A stretch of 64,000 nucleotides of DNA from Actinomyces sp. 432. Its GTDB lineage: Bacteria; Actinomycetota; Actinomycetes; Actinomycetales; Actinomycetaceae. Below the pieces are notes generated by a model, which worked only from the letters and a program-made list of their open reading frames with translations, was not told where the DNA came from and made no database searches. The DNA is taken from contig NZ_CP025249.1 of the NCBI RefSeq assembly GCF_009930875.1, positions 3,077,810-3,141,809 on the forward strand. The letters run 5' to 3'. A program made the position numbers and the translations under genes. Below, piece after piece: positions 8,609-16,688 of this stretch; positions within the stretch are counted from its first letter, which is position 1; each line of letters begins with the position of its first letter.

Positions 8609-9736
8609 TCACTCCGCCTCATCCTGATCCGCATAATCGGCCAGCAACCGCGCGGCCAGCCCACGCATGCGCGCCCGCAGGTCACGCGGCTCAAGCACGC
8701 GCACGTCCCCTGCCAGGCGGGGCAGCGCCTCCAGGGCGTGGGAGACATCGGCGAAGACCACGCGCGCCCGCAAGGGTGGGCGGTCTCCTCCCGTGGACGC
8801 AGGAGTCTCGCCATCGACGACGGCGATATCCGTCTGCTCCCCGCCACCCTCGATCACCTCCGCCTTCACCAGGCTGCGCAACCGGCCTAGGGCGGCAGGC
8901 CGCACCTCCAGGAGCGCGGGCAGAGGATGAAACCGGGAGCGGAAGCGCTCGCGGGCGGCATGCCACTCGGCGAGTAGATCGAACTGGACGTCTACAGGTT
9001 CTGCGGCGCCTGCAACTGCGACCCTCCCGAAGCCGGTCGACTTGCCGGACCCGTCCTCCGACCCCGCCGAGGCCGACCACGATTCCGCACCGTCGGCCTC
9101 GCATGTCTCCAAATCGTCAATGCGGTCCAGGCGGAAGAAACGGGTCCCGTGCTCCGAGCGTCCCACCAGGTACCAGTCGGAGCCGGCACACAGCAGACCC
9201 AGGGCCGGGATGACCACCTCGCGGATCCTGCCCGACTCGCCCGCCGTGTACCGGAAGCGAACGCTACGTCCGTGCTCGACCGCCGCCAGTGCCTTCTTAA
9301 GCCACGGTCTCCCGCCGACGCCGGGCAACCACCCCTCGGGGTCGATGACCACCCGGGATCCGAACCACAGCACGTCTCCCGAGCTCTCGGATGATCCCCG
9401 TCCGGCCGCGGAGACGGCAACCTTGTCGAGCGCCCGGCCGACGGCGTCGTCGAGACCCAGGGCACCGGCGCCCGCTAGCGAGACGACCGTGGCCAGCGCC
9501 CGGGCCTCATCCTCATCCAGCCCCAGCAGGTCCGGGCGCCAGTGCGGCAGCAGGCTCACTCCGCCGCCGCGCCCCTGCTGCGTGTAGACCGGGACGCCGG
9601 CCGCTGACAGGGCCTCGACATCACGCATGACCGTGCGGACGCTGACTTCGAGGTAGTCGGCGAGCTCGGCGGCCGGCGTCGGCGCGGTGCGCCCGCTCAG
9701 CATCCAGATCATGCGCAGCAGCCGATCCGCGCGCAT
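8609..9736 (-). CDS. WYL-domain transcriptional regulator with N-terminal HTH (YafY/DeoR-like)
   Basis: This 375-residue protein has an N-terminal winged helix (RADRLLRMIWMLSG, then VSVRTVMRDVEALSAAGVPV), a central WYL domain (VVIPALGLLCAGSDWYLVG, then RFFRLDRIDDLE) and a C-terminal WCX-type extension. WYL domains bind nucleic acid or small ligands and often control stress or DNA-damage genes. The gene is divergent from the VOC-fold gene across a 124-bp gap, so it may regulate that gene and itself. Neither the ligand nor the operator can be read from sequence. Confidence 0.88.
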   Translation of the reverse strand: MRADRLLRMIWMLSGRTAPTPAAELADYLEVSVRTVMRDVEALSAAGVPVYTQQGRGGGVSLLPHWRPDLLGLDEDEARALATVVSLAGAGALGLDDAVGRALDKVAVSAAGRGSSESSGDVLWFGSRVVIDPEGWLPGVGGRPWLKKALAAVEHGRSVRFRYTAGESGRIREVVIPALGLLCAGSDWYLVGRSEHGTRFFRLDRIDDLETCEADGAESWSASAGSEDGSGKSTGFGRVAVAGAAEPVDVQFDLLAEWHAARERFRSRFHPLPALLEVRPAALGRLRSLVKAEVIEGGGEQTDIAVVDGETPASTGGDRPPLRARVVFADVSHALEALPRLAGDVRVLEPRDLRARMRGLAARLLADYADQDEAE

Positions 9737-9860
9737 CTGCCCTCCCCATCCATGACAGAAGATGTCTGGTTTTTCGTTTCAGACTTGAGCCTAGCCGGTG
9801 ACGGCGGGCCCTGCCCGCAGTCCCGGCCGCCACCGAATACAGTCGCAGAAGGAGATCGCG

Positions 9861-10277
9861 ATGAAAGCCGACCTCAGTGCCTATATCAGCTTCGCCGGAC
9901 AGGCGCGCCAGGCACTCACCTACTACCGCGAAGCCCTGGGCGGAGAGCTGGACATTGAAACCTTCGCCGCCTGGGAGGTTCCCGCCGAACCGGGCCACGA
10001 GCAGGACGTGCTTTACGGCGTGCTGCGCACATCGGACGGCTTTGTGCTGCGCGCGACGGACCGACCGTTGTCAGAGGCGCCGGTGCAGGTGGGCTCCGCC
10101 GTCGCCCTGTGCTTGAACGGGCAGGAGCGCGAGCGCCTAATCGCCTGCTGGAAGGGCCTGTCCCGGAACGCACAGGTAGCCGAGCCCTTGGAGGAGACGC
10201 CCTGGGGAGACCTCAACGGGGTGCTCGTCGACCCCTTCGGTCTGCGCTGGATCTTCAACATCGGCGCCTCGGAGTAA
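9861..10277 (+). CDS. VOC-family (PhnB/glyoxalase-like) protein
   Basis: This 138-residue protein is of the PhnB/3-demethylubiquinone-like VOC type. It opens with a strand-helix pattern (AYISFAGQARQALTYYREAL) and shows GVLRTSDGFVLRATD and WGDLNGVLVDPFGLRWIFNI, the conserved C-terminal signature. ATG 9861 is chosen over an upstream in-frame start because AGAAGGAGA lies just ahead and alignments of the family begin here. The start of the transcript faces the divergent WYL regulator gene, a common pairing for these proteins. Its substrate or binding function cannot be assigned. Confidence 0.85.
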   Translation: MKADLSAYISFAGQARQALTYYREALGGELDIETFAAWEVPAEPGHEQDVLYGVLRTSDGFVLRATDRPLSEAPVQVGSAVALCLNGQERERLIACWKGLSRNAQVAEPLEETPWGDLNGVLVDPFGLRWIFNIGASE

Positions 10278-10320
10278 TGCGAGTGGGCGCGCCAGCGCGA
10301 CCCTGCCGGACGCACAGCGC

Positions 10321-11289
10321 TCAGGCGACTGTCTCAATACCCGCCGAGTTGAGCAGGTCCCGCACGGTCATCGCCAGGGGCCGGGGCAGAAGACCAAGCT
10401 CCTCGCGGGCACGCCTACTGGAGACCGCTGGGTTGTCGGCCAGGGCGCCGAGCGTGGCCGGGGTGAACACGTCGGTGCCGAGCCGACTACCCACCGCCTC
10501 CCCGAGGGGCGCGAGCGGCCGCGCCCACTCCAGGGGGAGCGCCAGGCGCAGCGGAGGTCGACCGGCCAGCACCGCTCCGAGGGACATCACAGTCACGAGC
10601 TGCGCGCGTATGCCGCTCAGCAGGTAGGAGCGTCCCGACCTGCCCCAGTCAAGGGCCACGGCGATACCGGCGGCGACGTCCCGCACGTCCACCCAGTCGA
10701 AGCCGCCCGCAAGCGTCGCCGTCCGGCGTCCCCGCGCCGCGGCAAGGATGAGAGAGTTGACACGCGATCCGTGATCGACGGGGCCGATGATCCCCGTGGG
10801 CAGGCAGATCACCGCGTCCAGGCCCCGCGCCGCCTCGGCCAGCACCGCCCGCTGACCGACGGCCTTGGAGCGGTCGTAAAGCGGGCGGCCCGCACCCGCC
10901 AGTGGCGTCGTCTCGGTGATGACTCCACCCGCGGAGCAGTCCAGGGCGTGGATTGAGGAGCAGTGCACCATGCGTATGCCACGGCGCCGGGCCTCGGCCG
11001 CCACCAGCGCCGGGCCGCGGGTGTTCAGCTGCCAGGCCGCGGGGTCGCGGCGCCACAGGGTGACTCGCGCGGCGAGGTGGACCACGGCGTCGCAGTCCTC
11101 CATGGCCTCATGCAGCTGCCGGGAGTCCAGCACGGAGCCGGTGACCCACTCGACGCCGACTGGCGGGGCGGCGTCGGAACCCGGAGGGTGCGGCCCCATG
11201 GCCCGTACCTGCCAGCCCGCTGCCGCGAGCCGCGGCAGCAGGTTCAACCCGAGGTGCCCGCCGCCGCCGGTCACAAGAACACGCTTCAC
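10321..11289 (-). CDS. NAD-dependent epimerase/dehydratase (extended SDR)
   Basis: This 322-residue protein has a Rossmann NAD(P) motif at the N terminus (RVLVTGGGGHLGLNLLPRLA: TGGxGxxG type) and VVHLAARVTLW in strand 4. YDRSKAVGQ provides the YxxxK catalytic pair, with an upstream Ser in HCSSIHAL. The C-terminal substrate domain resembles 3-beta-HSD/dihydroflavonol-reductase-like SDRs. GTG is the start codon. It converges with the VOC gene and lies 70 bp downstream of the MFS gene on the same strand. The reaction class (NAD(P)-linked sugar or sterol-like oxidoreduction) is secure; the substrate is unknown. Confidence 0.85.
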   Translation of the reverse strand: MKRVLVTGGGGHLGLNLLPRLAAAGWQVRAMGPHPPGSDAAPPVGVEWVTGSVLDSRQLHEAMEDCDAVVHLAARVTLWRRDPAAWQLNTRGPALVAAEARRRGIRMVHCSSIHALDCSAGGVITETTPLAGAGRPLYDRSKAVGQRAVLAEAARGLDAVICLPTGIIGPVDHGSRVNSLILAAARGRRTATLAGGFDWVDVRDVAAGIAVALDWGRSGRSYLLSGIRAQLVTVMSLGAVLAGRPPLRLALPLEWARPLAPLGEAVGSRLGTDVFTPATLGALADNPAVSSRRAREELGLLPRPLAMTVRDLLNSAGIETVA

Positions 11290-11359
11290 CCCTCAAGTGT
11301 CTCGCAAAGGTCACGTTGAGGCCACCCCTGCGCACCTATTGACCTGTCCTATGCGGGCC

Positions 11360-12673
11360 TCACCCCAGACCCGGCAGGTCGGCCACCTCGCGGGGCCGGT
11401 CGCCCAGCGCCCGCACACCAGTCCGGTAGGCCAGCGCCACGCACCACACGAAGCCCACCAGGGTCACCTGAACCGCCCGTGACCAGCCGACGTCGGGCAG
11501 CACCAGCACGGCCGCGCCGGCCGCCACGCACTCGGCGGTGTTGAACAGCACGTCGTAGATGGAGAAGGCGCGCCCGCGGTAGGCGTCGGCGGTGTCGCCC
11601 TGGACGATGGTGTCGACGGCGATCTTGGCGCCCTGCACACCCACGCCGAAGATGAAGATCCCCGCGGTCATGACGGCCTGCCGGTAGGTGGCCACAACCA
11701 GCAGCTGCCCGATGCTGCCGCCGAGCAGGCACATGACGATCCAGGTCGACGGCGCCACACGCTCATGCGCCAGGGGGGTGAGCACCACCGCCAGGCCATG
11801 GCCGGCGACCATGGCCCCCATCAGGGTGGCGAAGATGGCGAGCCCCGTGTCGGCGTCCTCGGGGGCGGCGAGCAGGTTGCGGGCGGTCAGGATCATGGTG
11901 ATCACTTGCATGCCGTACACGAAGCGGTGCAGCGCCATGGTGGTCAGTGCCAGGCCGGGGGTGCCGCGGCGCACCAGGTAGCGCACCGCGTTGACGAGAT
12001 CGCCCGCGGTGGCCGCGAGCGCGGCGCCGAGGCCGTCGGCGGCGGGCCTATCCGGGCCGAGCTGTCCCGCGCCGAGCCGGGTCACCACCCCGGCGGCCAG
12101 CACGTACAGCACCATGGCGCTCAAGAGGCTGGCGGTGTCCTGCGCGGTCCCAGCCGGCAGCGCCAGCCGCAGCACGAAGCCGATGACCGCGCCGAGCGCG
12201 GTGGCCGCGCCGCCCAGGGTGGGCACGATCGAGTTGGCGGTCAGCAGCCGCCGGTGGTCGATGATCTGCGGGAGCCCGGCTGACAGCACCGACAGCAGGA
12301 AGCGGTTGATGCCCAGCGCCACCAGCACCAGCACGTACACCGCCGGTCCTATGCCCCAGGCCCGCAGCGCCAGCGTGGTCAGTGCGATCACGCCGGCACG
12401 CGCCAGATTGCCGTACAGGAGGGTCTGCCGACGCCGCCAGCGGTCGATGAATGGCCCGGTGAAGGGGCCGACGACGCTGAAGGGCAGCAGCATGACCACC
12501 AGTGCCGCGGCCACGCCCGCGGCACTGGTCATGTTCTGCGGCTGAAAGAAGAACAGGGTGGCCAGGCCCGCCTGCACCATGCCGTCGCCGGTCTGCGAGA
12601 CCAGGCGGACCCCCAGCAGGGTCCGGAAGGCCGGGACGGAGGCGAGGTCCTTGAGGTCGTCGGTCAGGCGCAT
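11360..12673 (-). CDS. Major facilitator superfamily transporter, exporter-like
   Basis: This 437-residue membrane protein has about twelve hydrophobic helices. The loop after helix 2 reads FTGPFIDRWRRRQTLLYGN, a version of MFS motif A (GxxxDRxxRR), and a second repeat half begins near residue 220. The N terminus (FRTLLGVRLVSQTGDGMVQ) is typical of actinobacterial MFS exporters of the MFS_3/NarK-like group. It is divergent from the sugar transporter gene at 12923, separated by 249 bp. The SDR gene follows 70 bp downstream and may be co-transcribed. The substrate is unknown. Confidence 0.85.
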   Translation of the reverse strand: MRLTDDLKDLASVPAFRTLLGVRLVSQTGDGMVQAGLATLFFFQPQNMTSAAGVAAALVVMLLPFSVVGPFTGPFIDRWRRRQTLLYGNLARAGVIALTTLALRAWGIGPAVYVLVLVALGINRFLLSVLSAGLPQIIDHRRLLTANSIVPTLGGAATALGAVIGFVLRLALPAGTAQDTASLLSAMVLYVLAAGVVTRLGAGQLGPDRPAADGLGAALAATAGDLVNAVRYLVRRGTPGLALTTMALHRFVYGMQVITMILTARNLLAAPEDADTGLAIFATLMGAMVAGHGLAVVLTPLAHERVAPSTWIVMCLLGGSIGQLLVVATYRQAVMTAGIFIFGVGVQGAKIAVDTIVQGDTADAYRGRAFSIYDVLFNTAECVAAGAAVLVLPDVGWSRAVQVTLVGFVWCVALAYRTGVRALGDRPREVADLPGLG

Positions 12674-12858
12674 GGGTCAAGACTTCCCCATGCGAGCGCC
12701 GACGACGGTTAGCGTCCGCTGTGAAATCCGGCGACTCGCGCGGGCTCCTCAGCGCACAGAGGCTCACCGGCACATCCGTGTGCCAGCGCGTAGGGCGAAC
12801 CGTACGCCCGCGCTTGCGGGTTGACAGGCCATCCCCCGGCGGTTAGTCTCACTGTCGC

Positions 12859-12876
12859 ACTTACTAAGTAGTAAGT
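12859..12876. promoter_or_regulatory. Probable TetR operator upstream of the sugar importer
   Basis: ACTTACTAAGTAGTAAGT is an 8+8-bp palindrome with a 2-bp spacer, 47 bp before the importer start. Its core TTACTAAGTAGTA (12861-12873) recurs with one change upstream of the GH42-GH30 operon (18871-18883). It stands out as AT-rich in this GC-rich DNA. The likely binder is the TetR protein at 14432-15076. Confidence 0.75.
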
Positions 12877-12922
12877 AACTCGCCTTGGCGAACACAGCCG
12901 TTCGACGAAAGGGCCCACGCAC

Positions 12923-14230
12923 ATGGCACAGCAGCCCGCGCACGCCACCGAGAATGACACCTCGACCCCATCCAACCTCGCACCCGACACCGGCTTGCCG
13001 CTGCCACGAAGCGCGATGGTGCGCTTCGGCATCGGCTTCCTCTGCATCTCCCTGCTTTGGGCGACCGGCCTCAACACCATCGCCGCAGTCCTGCTGCCGC
13101 AACGCCTGAAGGACATCGGCGTCGACAACCCCACCGCCCTGCTCGGCACCATCTCCGCGGTGACCGCCATAGTGTCACTGTTCTCCAACCTCATCTTCGG
13201 CAACCTGTCCGACCGCACCCGCTCCCGCTTCGGAAAGCGCAGCCCCTGGGTCATCAGCGGCGGCGTACTCGGCGGCCTGTGCCTGTTCGCCATCGGCATC
13301 CTCACCAACGCCGGCCTAATCACCCTGGTGTACTGCGTGTGCATGGTGGGCCTGAACATGATGCTCGCCCCGGCAGTGGCCGTGCTGTCCGACCGCGTGC
13401 CCGAGACGATCCGCGGCACCATGTCCACCTTCTGGGGAGTCGGCGCCTCCATCGGGTACCCGATCGGCGCAATCGTCGGTGCCCGCTTCATCTCCGAGTC
13501 CGGCGCCGCCGTCTCCGGCTTCACCCTCGGCGGCATCCTGATGGGCATCGCCGGCATCTTCGCCGTTCTGGTGTGGCCGCGCGAGCGGTCCTCCGTGAAT
13601 GAGGCCTCAGACGCCGGCACTCTGAAGGACCTGCTGGTCTCCTTCATCCCGCCGATCCACGGGGCGGCCGACTTCTGGAAGGCCTTCATAGGCCGCTTCA
13701 CGATGCTGGTGTCCTACCAGATGATCAACGCCTACCAGCTGTACATCATCCAGGACTACCTGGGCCTGTCCACCACGCAGTCCGCGGCCACCGTGACACT
13801 GATGTCCACCATCACGCTCGTGGTCGGCCTGATCGGCGGCTTCATCGGCGGCCCGCTCTCCGACCTCCTGCACCGCCGCAAGGTGCCGGTAGTCATGGCC
13901 TCCCTGTGCTTCGCCCTGGGAGTTGCCATGCCCTGGATTATGCCGACCACTACGGGCATCTACCTGTTCGCCTTCATCGCCGGCTTCGGCTACTCGGTGT
14001 ACAGCTCCGTGGATCAGGCCCTGAACGTGGACGTGCTGCCCAACCCCGAGACTGCGGGCAAGGACCTGGGCATCCTCAACGTCTCCACCACTCTGGGCCA
14101 GATGTCCGGACCGGTGATCACCTCCGCGATCGTCACCGCCACCGGCGCGTACACGCTGGTGTTCCCCGTGTCTATCGCCTGCGCCGTCGTCGGCTGCTTC
14201 TCCATCCTGGCGATCCGCTCGGTGCGCTGA
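12923..14230 (+). CDS. MFS sugar/glycoside importer
   Basis: This 435-residue transporter has twelve predicted helices. Its motif-A-like loop GNLSDRTRSRFGKRSPWVI (G-x-LSDRTRSRFGRR) is typical of glycoside- and oligosaccharide-type MFS and GPH permeases of actinobacteria. The related loop in the second half is GGPLSDLLHRRKVPVV. The first 30 or so residues are hydrophilic. It has an operator-like palindrome in its promoter region shared with the GH42-GH30 operon, and the TetR gene follows on the same strand after a hairpin. It most likely imports the glycoside that GH42 and GH30 cleave in the cytoplasm; that is inference. Confidence 0.85.
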   Translation: MAQQPAHATENDTSTPSNLAPDTGLPLPRSAMVRFGIGFLCISLLWATGLNTIAAVLLPQRLKDIGVDNPTALLGTISAVTAIVSLFSNLIFGNLSDRTRSRFGKRSPWVISGGVLGGLCLFAIGILTNAGLITLVYCVCMVGLNMMLAPAVAVLSDRVPETIRGTMSTFWGVGASIGYPIGAIVGARFISESGAAVSGFTLGGILMGIAGIFAVLVWPRERSSVNEASDAGTLKDLLVSFIPPIHGAADFWKAFIGRFTMLVSYQMINAYQLYIIQDYLGLSTTQSAATVTLMSTITLVVGLIGGFIGGPLSDLLHRRKVPVVMASLCFALGVAMPWIMPTTTGIYLFAFIAGFGYSVYSSVDQALNVDVLPNPETAGKDLGILNVSTTLGQMSGPVITSAIVTATGAYTLVFPVSIACAVVGCFSILAIRSVR

Positions 14231-14244
14231 GCACAACCCAGCGC

Positions 14245-14276
14245 GGCCGACCGGGGTGTTCGTCCCCCGGCCGGCC
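14245..14276 (+). terminator. Hairpin terminator after the sugar importer
   Basis: GGCCGACCGGGG (14245-14256) pairs with CCCCGGCCGGCC (14265-14276) with one mismatch, across an 8-nt loop, 14 bp past the importer stop. No strong U tract follows. It would separate importer transcription from the tetR gene, which has its own promoter. Confidence 0.55.
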
Positions 14277-14419
14277 GTGCCTTGCCGTCGCCGTCCGCGA
14301 CAGACGACCGCCGTCCGCCTCCCTGCCACCTGTAGAACCGCGCAGTCTCGGCAATCCGTAGTCGCGCCGTCGGCGCTGCGGGAGCGCTTGCCCCACTCTC
14401 GGGGCAGTGGGCCGCCCAG

Positions 14420-14434
14420 TAGGATCGGCGCATG
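14420..14434 (+). promoter_or_regulatory. Leaderless promoter of tetR
   Basis: A -10 hexamer TAGGAT (14420-14425) ends six bases before the ATG at 14432. A transcript starting at the usual distance would begin at or next to the start codon. No ribosome binding site is visible, which agrees with leaderless translation, common in actinobacteria. Confidence 0.5.
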
Positions 14435-15076
14435 CCGCCATCGTCCTCCACCAAACGCCACCGCATGACCGCAGCCGAGCGGCGCGAGCAGATCGTGGAG
14501 GTCGCCACCGAGATGGTGGCCAAGCACGGGTTCAACGGGCTGTCGCTGCAGGAGGTGGCCGACGCCGTCGGCATCACCCAGGCGGGGCTGCTGCACTACA
14601 TCGGCACCAAGGACGGCCTGCTGGAGCTGCTGCTGGATGACCGCTACGACCGCCAGGGCACCCCGCAGGACTTCATCGACTCCGGCGACCCTGCCGCCAC
14701 CCACCCCGAGGGCATCAGCCTGCCGGCCTACTTCCGCTACCTGGTGGCCTTCAACGAGGCTCGCCCGGAGCTGATGGAGCTGTACATGACGCTGGGGGTG
14801 GAGGCGACCGACCCGCGCCACCCCGCCTACGAGCGCTTCATCGACCGGCCCGACCAGGTGTGGGACTACTACTCCACCTTTACCTGGAGGCTGCCACCCG
14901 AGGTCATGGCGGCGGGCGGCTGGGAGACCATGCGGCCGCTGGTGGAGATGGCGATCGAGGCGATGGACGGGGCGCAGATCCGCTTCTTTCGCCGCCCGCC
15001 CATCTCTCTGACCGAGGAGTGGGCGCGCTGGGAGGCAGTCCTGTTCCCCTCCCCGGTCTGGGACGACTACCGCTAG
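14432..15076 (+). CDS. TetR-family repressor of the glycoside locus
   Basis: This 214-residue protein has an N-terminal TetR helix-turn-helix (ERREQIVEVATEMVAKHGFN, then LSLQEVADAVGITQAGLLHYIGTKDGLLELLL). The helical ligand domain continues to the C terminus, with a TetR_C-like end (GWETMRPLVEMAIEAMDGAQ). It is placed between the importer and the GH30 gene, with which it converges. The matching palindromes before the importer and before GH42 are good candidates for its sites. The inducer is probably the imported sugar or a product of it. Confidence 0.88.
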   Translation: MPPSSSTKRHRMTAAERREQIVEVATEMVAKHGFNGLSLQEVADAVGITQAGLLHYIGTKDGLLELLLDDRYDRQGTPQDFIDSGDPAATHPEGISLPAYFRYLVAFNEARPELMELYMTLGVEATDPRHPAYERFIDRPDQVWDYYSTFTWRLPPEVMAAGGWETMRPLVEMAIEAMDGAQIRFFRRPPISLTEEWARWEAVLFPSPVWDDYR

Positions 15077-15087
15077 CACTTCCCCAT

Positions 15088-15179
15088 GCATTGCACGACC
15101 CCGGGGTACGTTTTACGACCCCGGGGTGGTCGTGGAACACACCCCAAGGTCGTAAAACGTCACCAAGGTCGTGGAATGC
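15088..15179. repeat. Nested inverted repeat between convergent tetR and GH30 genes
   Basis: The inner arms ACGTTTTACGACC (15108-15120) and its complement (15148-15160) match at 13 of 13. The outer arms 15088-15100 and 15167-15179 match at 12 of 13. ACGACC or its complement GGTCGT occurs five times in 90 bp: two forward, three reverse. The whole gap folds into one long interrupted hairpin. Its architecture matches the clusters at 0.7 and 60.8 kb, with a different sequence. It may terminate both converging transcripts. Confidence 0.65.
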
Positions 15180-15190
15180 CTGCGCGCGGC

Positions 15191-16633
15191 TCAGGCCAGC
15201 GGCTTGGCAGCCACCTCCACGTGCTCGGCGGGCACCACCACGGTCACCAGCGAGTCGGCCGGGGCGGTGAAGGACACGTTCTTGTTCCCCACGCCCACCA
15301 CGAACTCCTGCGGGGTGGTCATGTCATTCTGGGCGGCCACCACCACCGAGCCATCGGGGTTGTGGAAGGCCAGCAGGTTCTCATACCCCGTGTAGGACAG
15401 GGTCGGCACGAAGCGCGCGCCCGGCTGCACGAAGCCGGACAGGTGCCGCAGCACGTAGTACTCGTAGGTGAAGCGACTCTTGCCGGTGGCCGGGTCCACG
15501 GTCACCAGGGAGTTCTGGCTCCAGCCCCAGCGGGAGACGCCGCCCTCGTCCAGCGCCAGGTTCCAGTAGTCGTAGACGCTGGCGCCGTTGTTGAAGTAGT
15601 GGCGCATCATCGTCCAGGCGTAGCGGGCGTAGCGCCAGTCGTTCTTGCCGTCGCCGCACTCCTGCTCGGACTGGTAGATCTTCAGCTCCGGGTGGTTGTG
15701 GTGGACGAAGGGCACCGCCCGCTTGCCATCCCACTGGAAGCCGACGCCCTCGATATGCGGACCCACCTCCGGATCGGCCAGGACCTTCTCCACCATGGTG
15801 TCGTCCGGGCGCTCCATGGTGCCGAAGAAGACCTTCACGCCGCGCCGCTCCATCTGCGGGATCAGGTGCTTCAGGAAGGCGATCAGTCCCTCCGGCGTCC
15901 AGGTGCAGGCAGGGTAGATCTGGGCGGAGTTGAACTCGTTCTGCGGCATGACCATGGAGATGTCGATGCCGCGCTCGGCGTAGGCGTCGATGAACTTGCC
16001 GAAGTAGCGGGCGTAGGCGTCCAGCACCTCCTCGGTGAGAATCAGCCCGTCGGTGCCCTCCTCGATCTGGTTGTCCGGGGACAGGCCGTTGTCAAAGGCG
16101 GTCTGCTCGCTCATCGGGTTGGGGGCGGCGCAGGCGTAGTGCTTATTGCGCTTGAACCAGGACGGCGGCCCCCAGGGGGAGGCCCACAGGGTCAGGTCGG
16201 GTCGGTGGGCCTTTGCGGCCTGGATGTAGGGCACCAGGGTGGCGTCATCGTGCTCGACGCTGAAGTGCTCCAGGGCGAAGTCGCCGTCGACCTCGTCGTA
16301 GGAGTACCAGTCGGTGGCGAAGTCGTTAGCGCCCACCGGCATGCGGCACACGGTGAGGTTGGTGCCGACGCCGGGCGCGAAGACCTGCCGCAGCACCTCG
16401 CTGCGCTCGGCCTCGGACAGGCGGGACAGCGCCACCCAGCCGAGCTCGTTGAAGCAGACGCCGAAGCCGTCGATCTCCTGTGCGGGTGCGTCCAGGCGCA
16501 GGAAGGCGCCGGGGAAGGTCTGCATCGGCTCGATGGTGACGGGCGTTTCCGGGGTGAACCAGGGGTCGGCCTCGGTGGTGGCGTAGAACTGGAAGCCGGC
16601 GGCGGGGGTGTTGGCGGGGCTGGTGTCGGTCAT
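15191..16633 (-). CDS. GH30-family glycoside hydrolase (glucosylceramidase-like), cytoplasmic
   Basis: This 480-residue hydrolase has QEIDGFGVCFNELGW near the N terminus, the standard GH30 opening (GFGg-shaped). The acid/base Glu233 lies in VMPQNEF and the probable nucleophile Glu323 in IYQSEQECG. WGPPSWFKRN and the C-terminal beta-sandwich (about residues 400-480) are also typical. There is no signal peptide, so it acts on an imported substrate. It is second in the GH42-GH30 operon, 55 bp behind GH42, with AGGAGA before its ATG. Activity could be beta-glucosidase, beta-xylosidase or beta-fucosidase-like; sequence alone does not decide. Confidence 0.87.
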   Translation of the reverse strand: MTDTSPANTPAAGFQFYATTEADPWFTPETPVTIEPMQTFPGAFLRLDAPAQEIDGFGVCFNELGWVALSRLSEAERSEVLRQVFAPGVGTNLTVCRMPVGANDFATDWYSYDEVDGDFALEHFSVEHDDATLVPYIQAAKAHRPDLTLWASPWGPPSWFKRNKHYACAAPNPMSEQTAFDNGLSPDNQIEEGTDGLILTEEVLDAYARYFGKFIDAYAERGIDISMVMPQNEFNSAQIYPACTWTPEGLIAFLKHLIPQMERRGVKVFFGTMERPDDTMVEKVLADPEVGPHIEGVGFQWDGKRAVPFVHHNHPELKIYQSEQECGDGKNDWRYARYAWTMMRHYFNNGASVYDYWNLALDEGGVSRWGWSQNSLVTVDPATGKSRFTYEYYVLRHLSGFVQPGARFVPTLSYTGYENLLAFHNPDGSVVVAAQNDMTTPQEFVVGVGNKNVSFTAPADSLVTVVVPAEHVEVAAKPLA

Positions 16634-16688
16634 GGGGTTCTCCTAATGGTGCGGGTTTTGTGCTTCGTTGCGGTTTGCCCGGGGCGGC

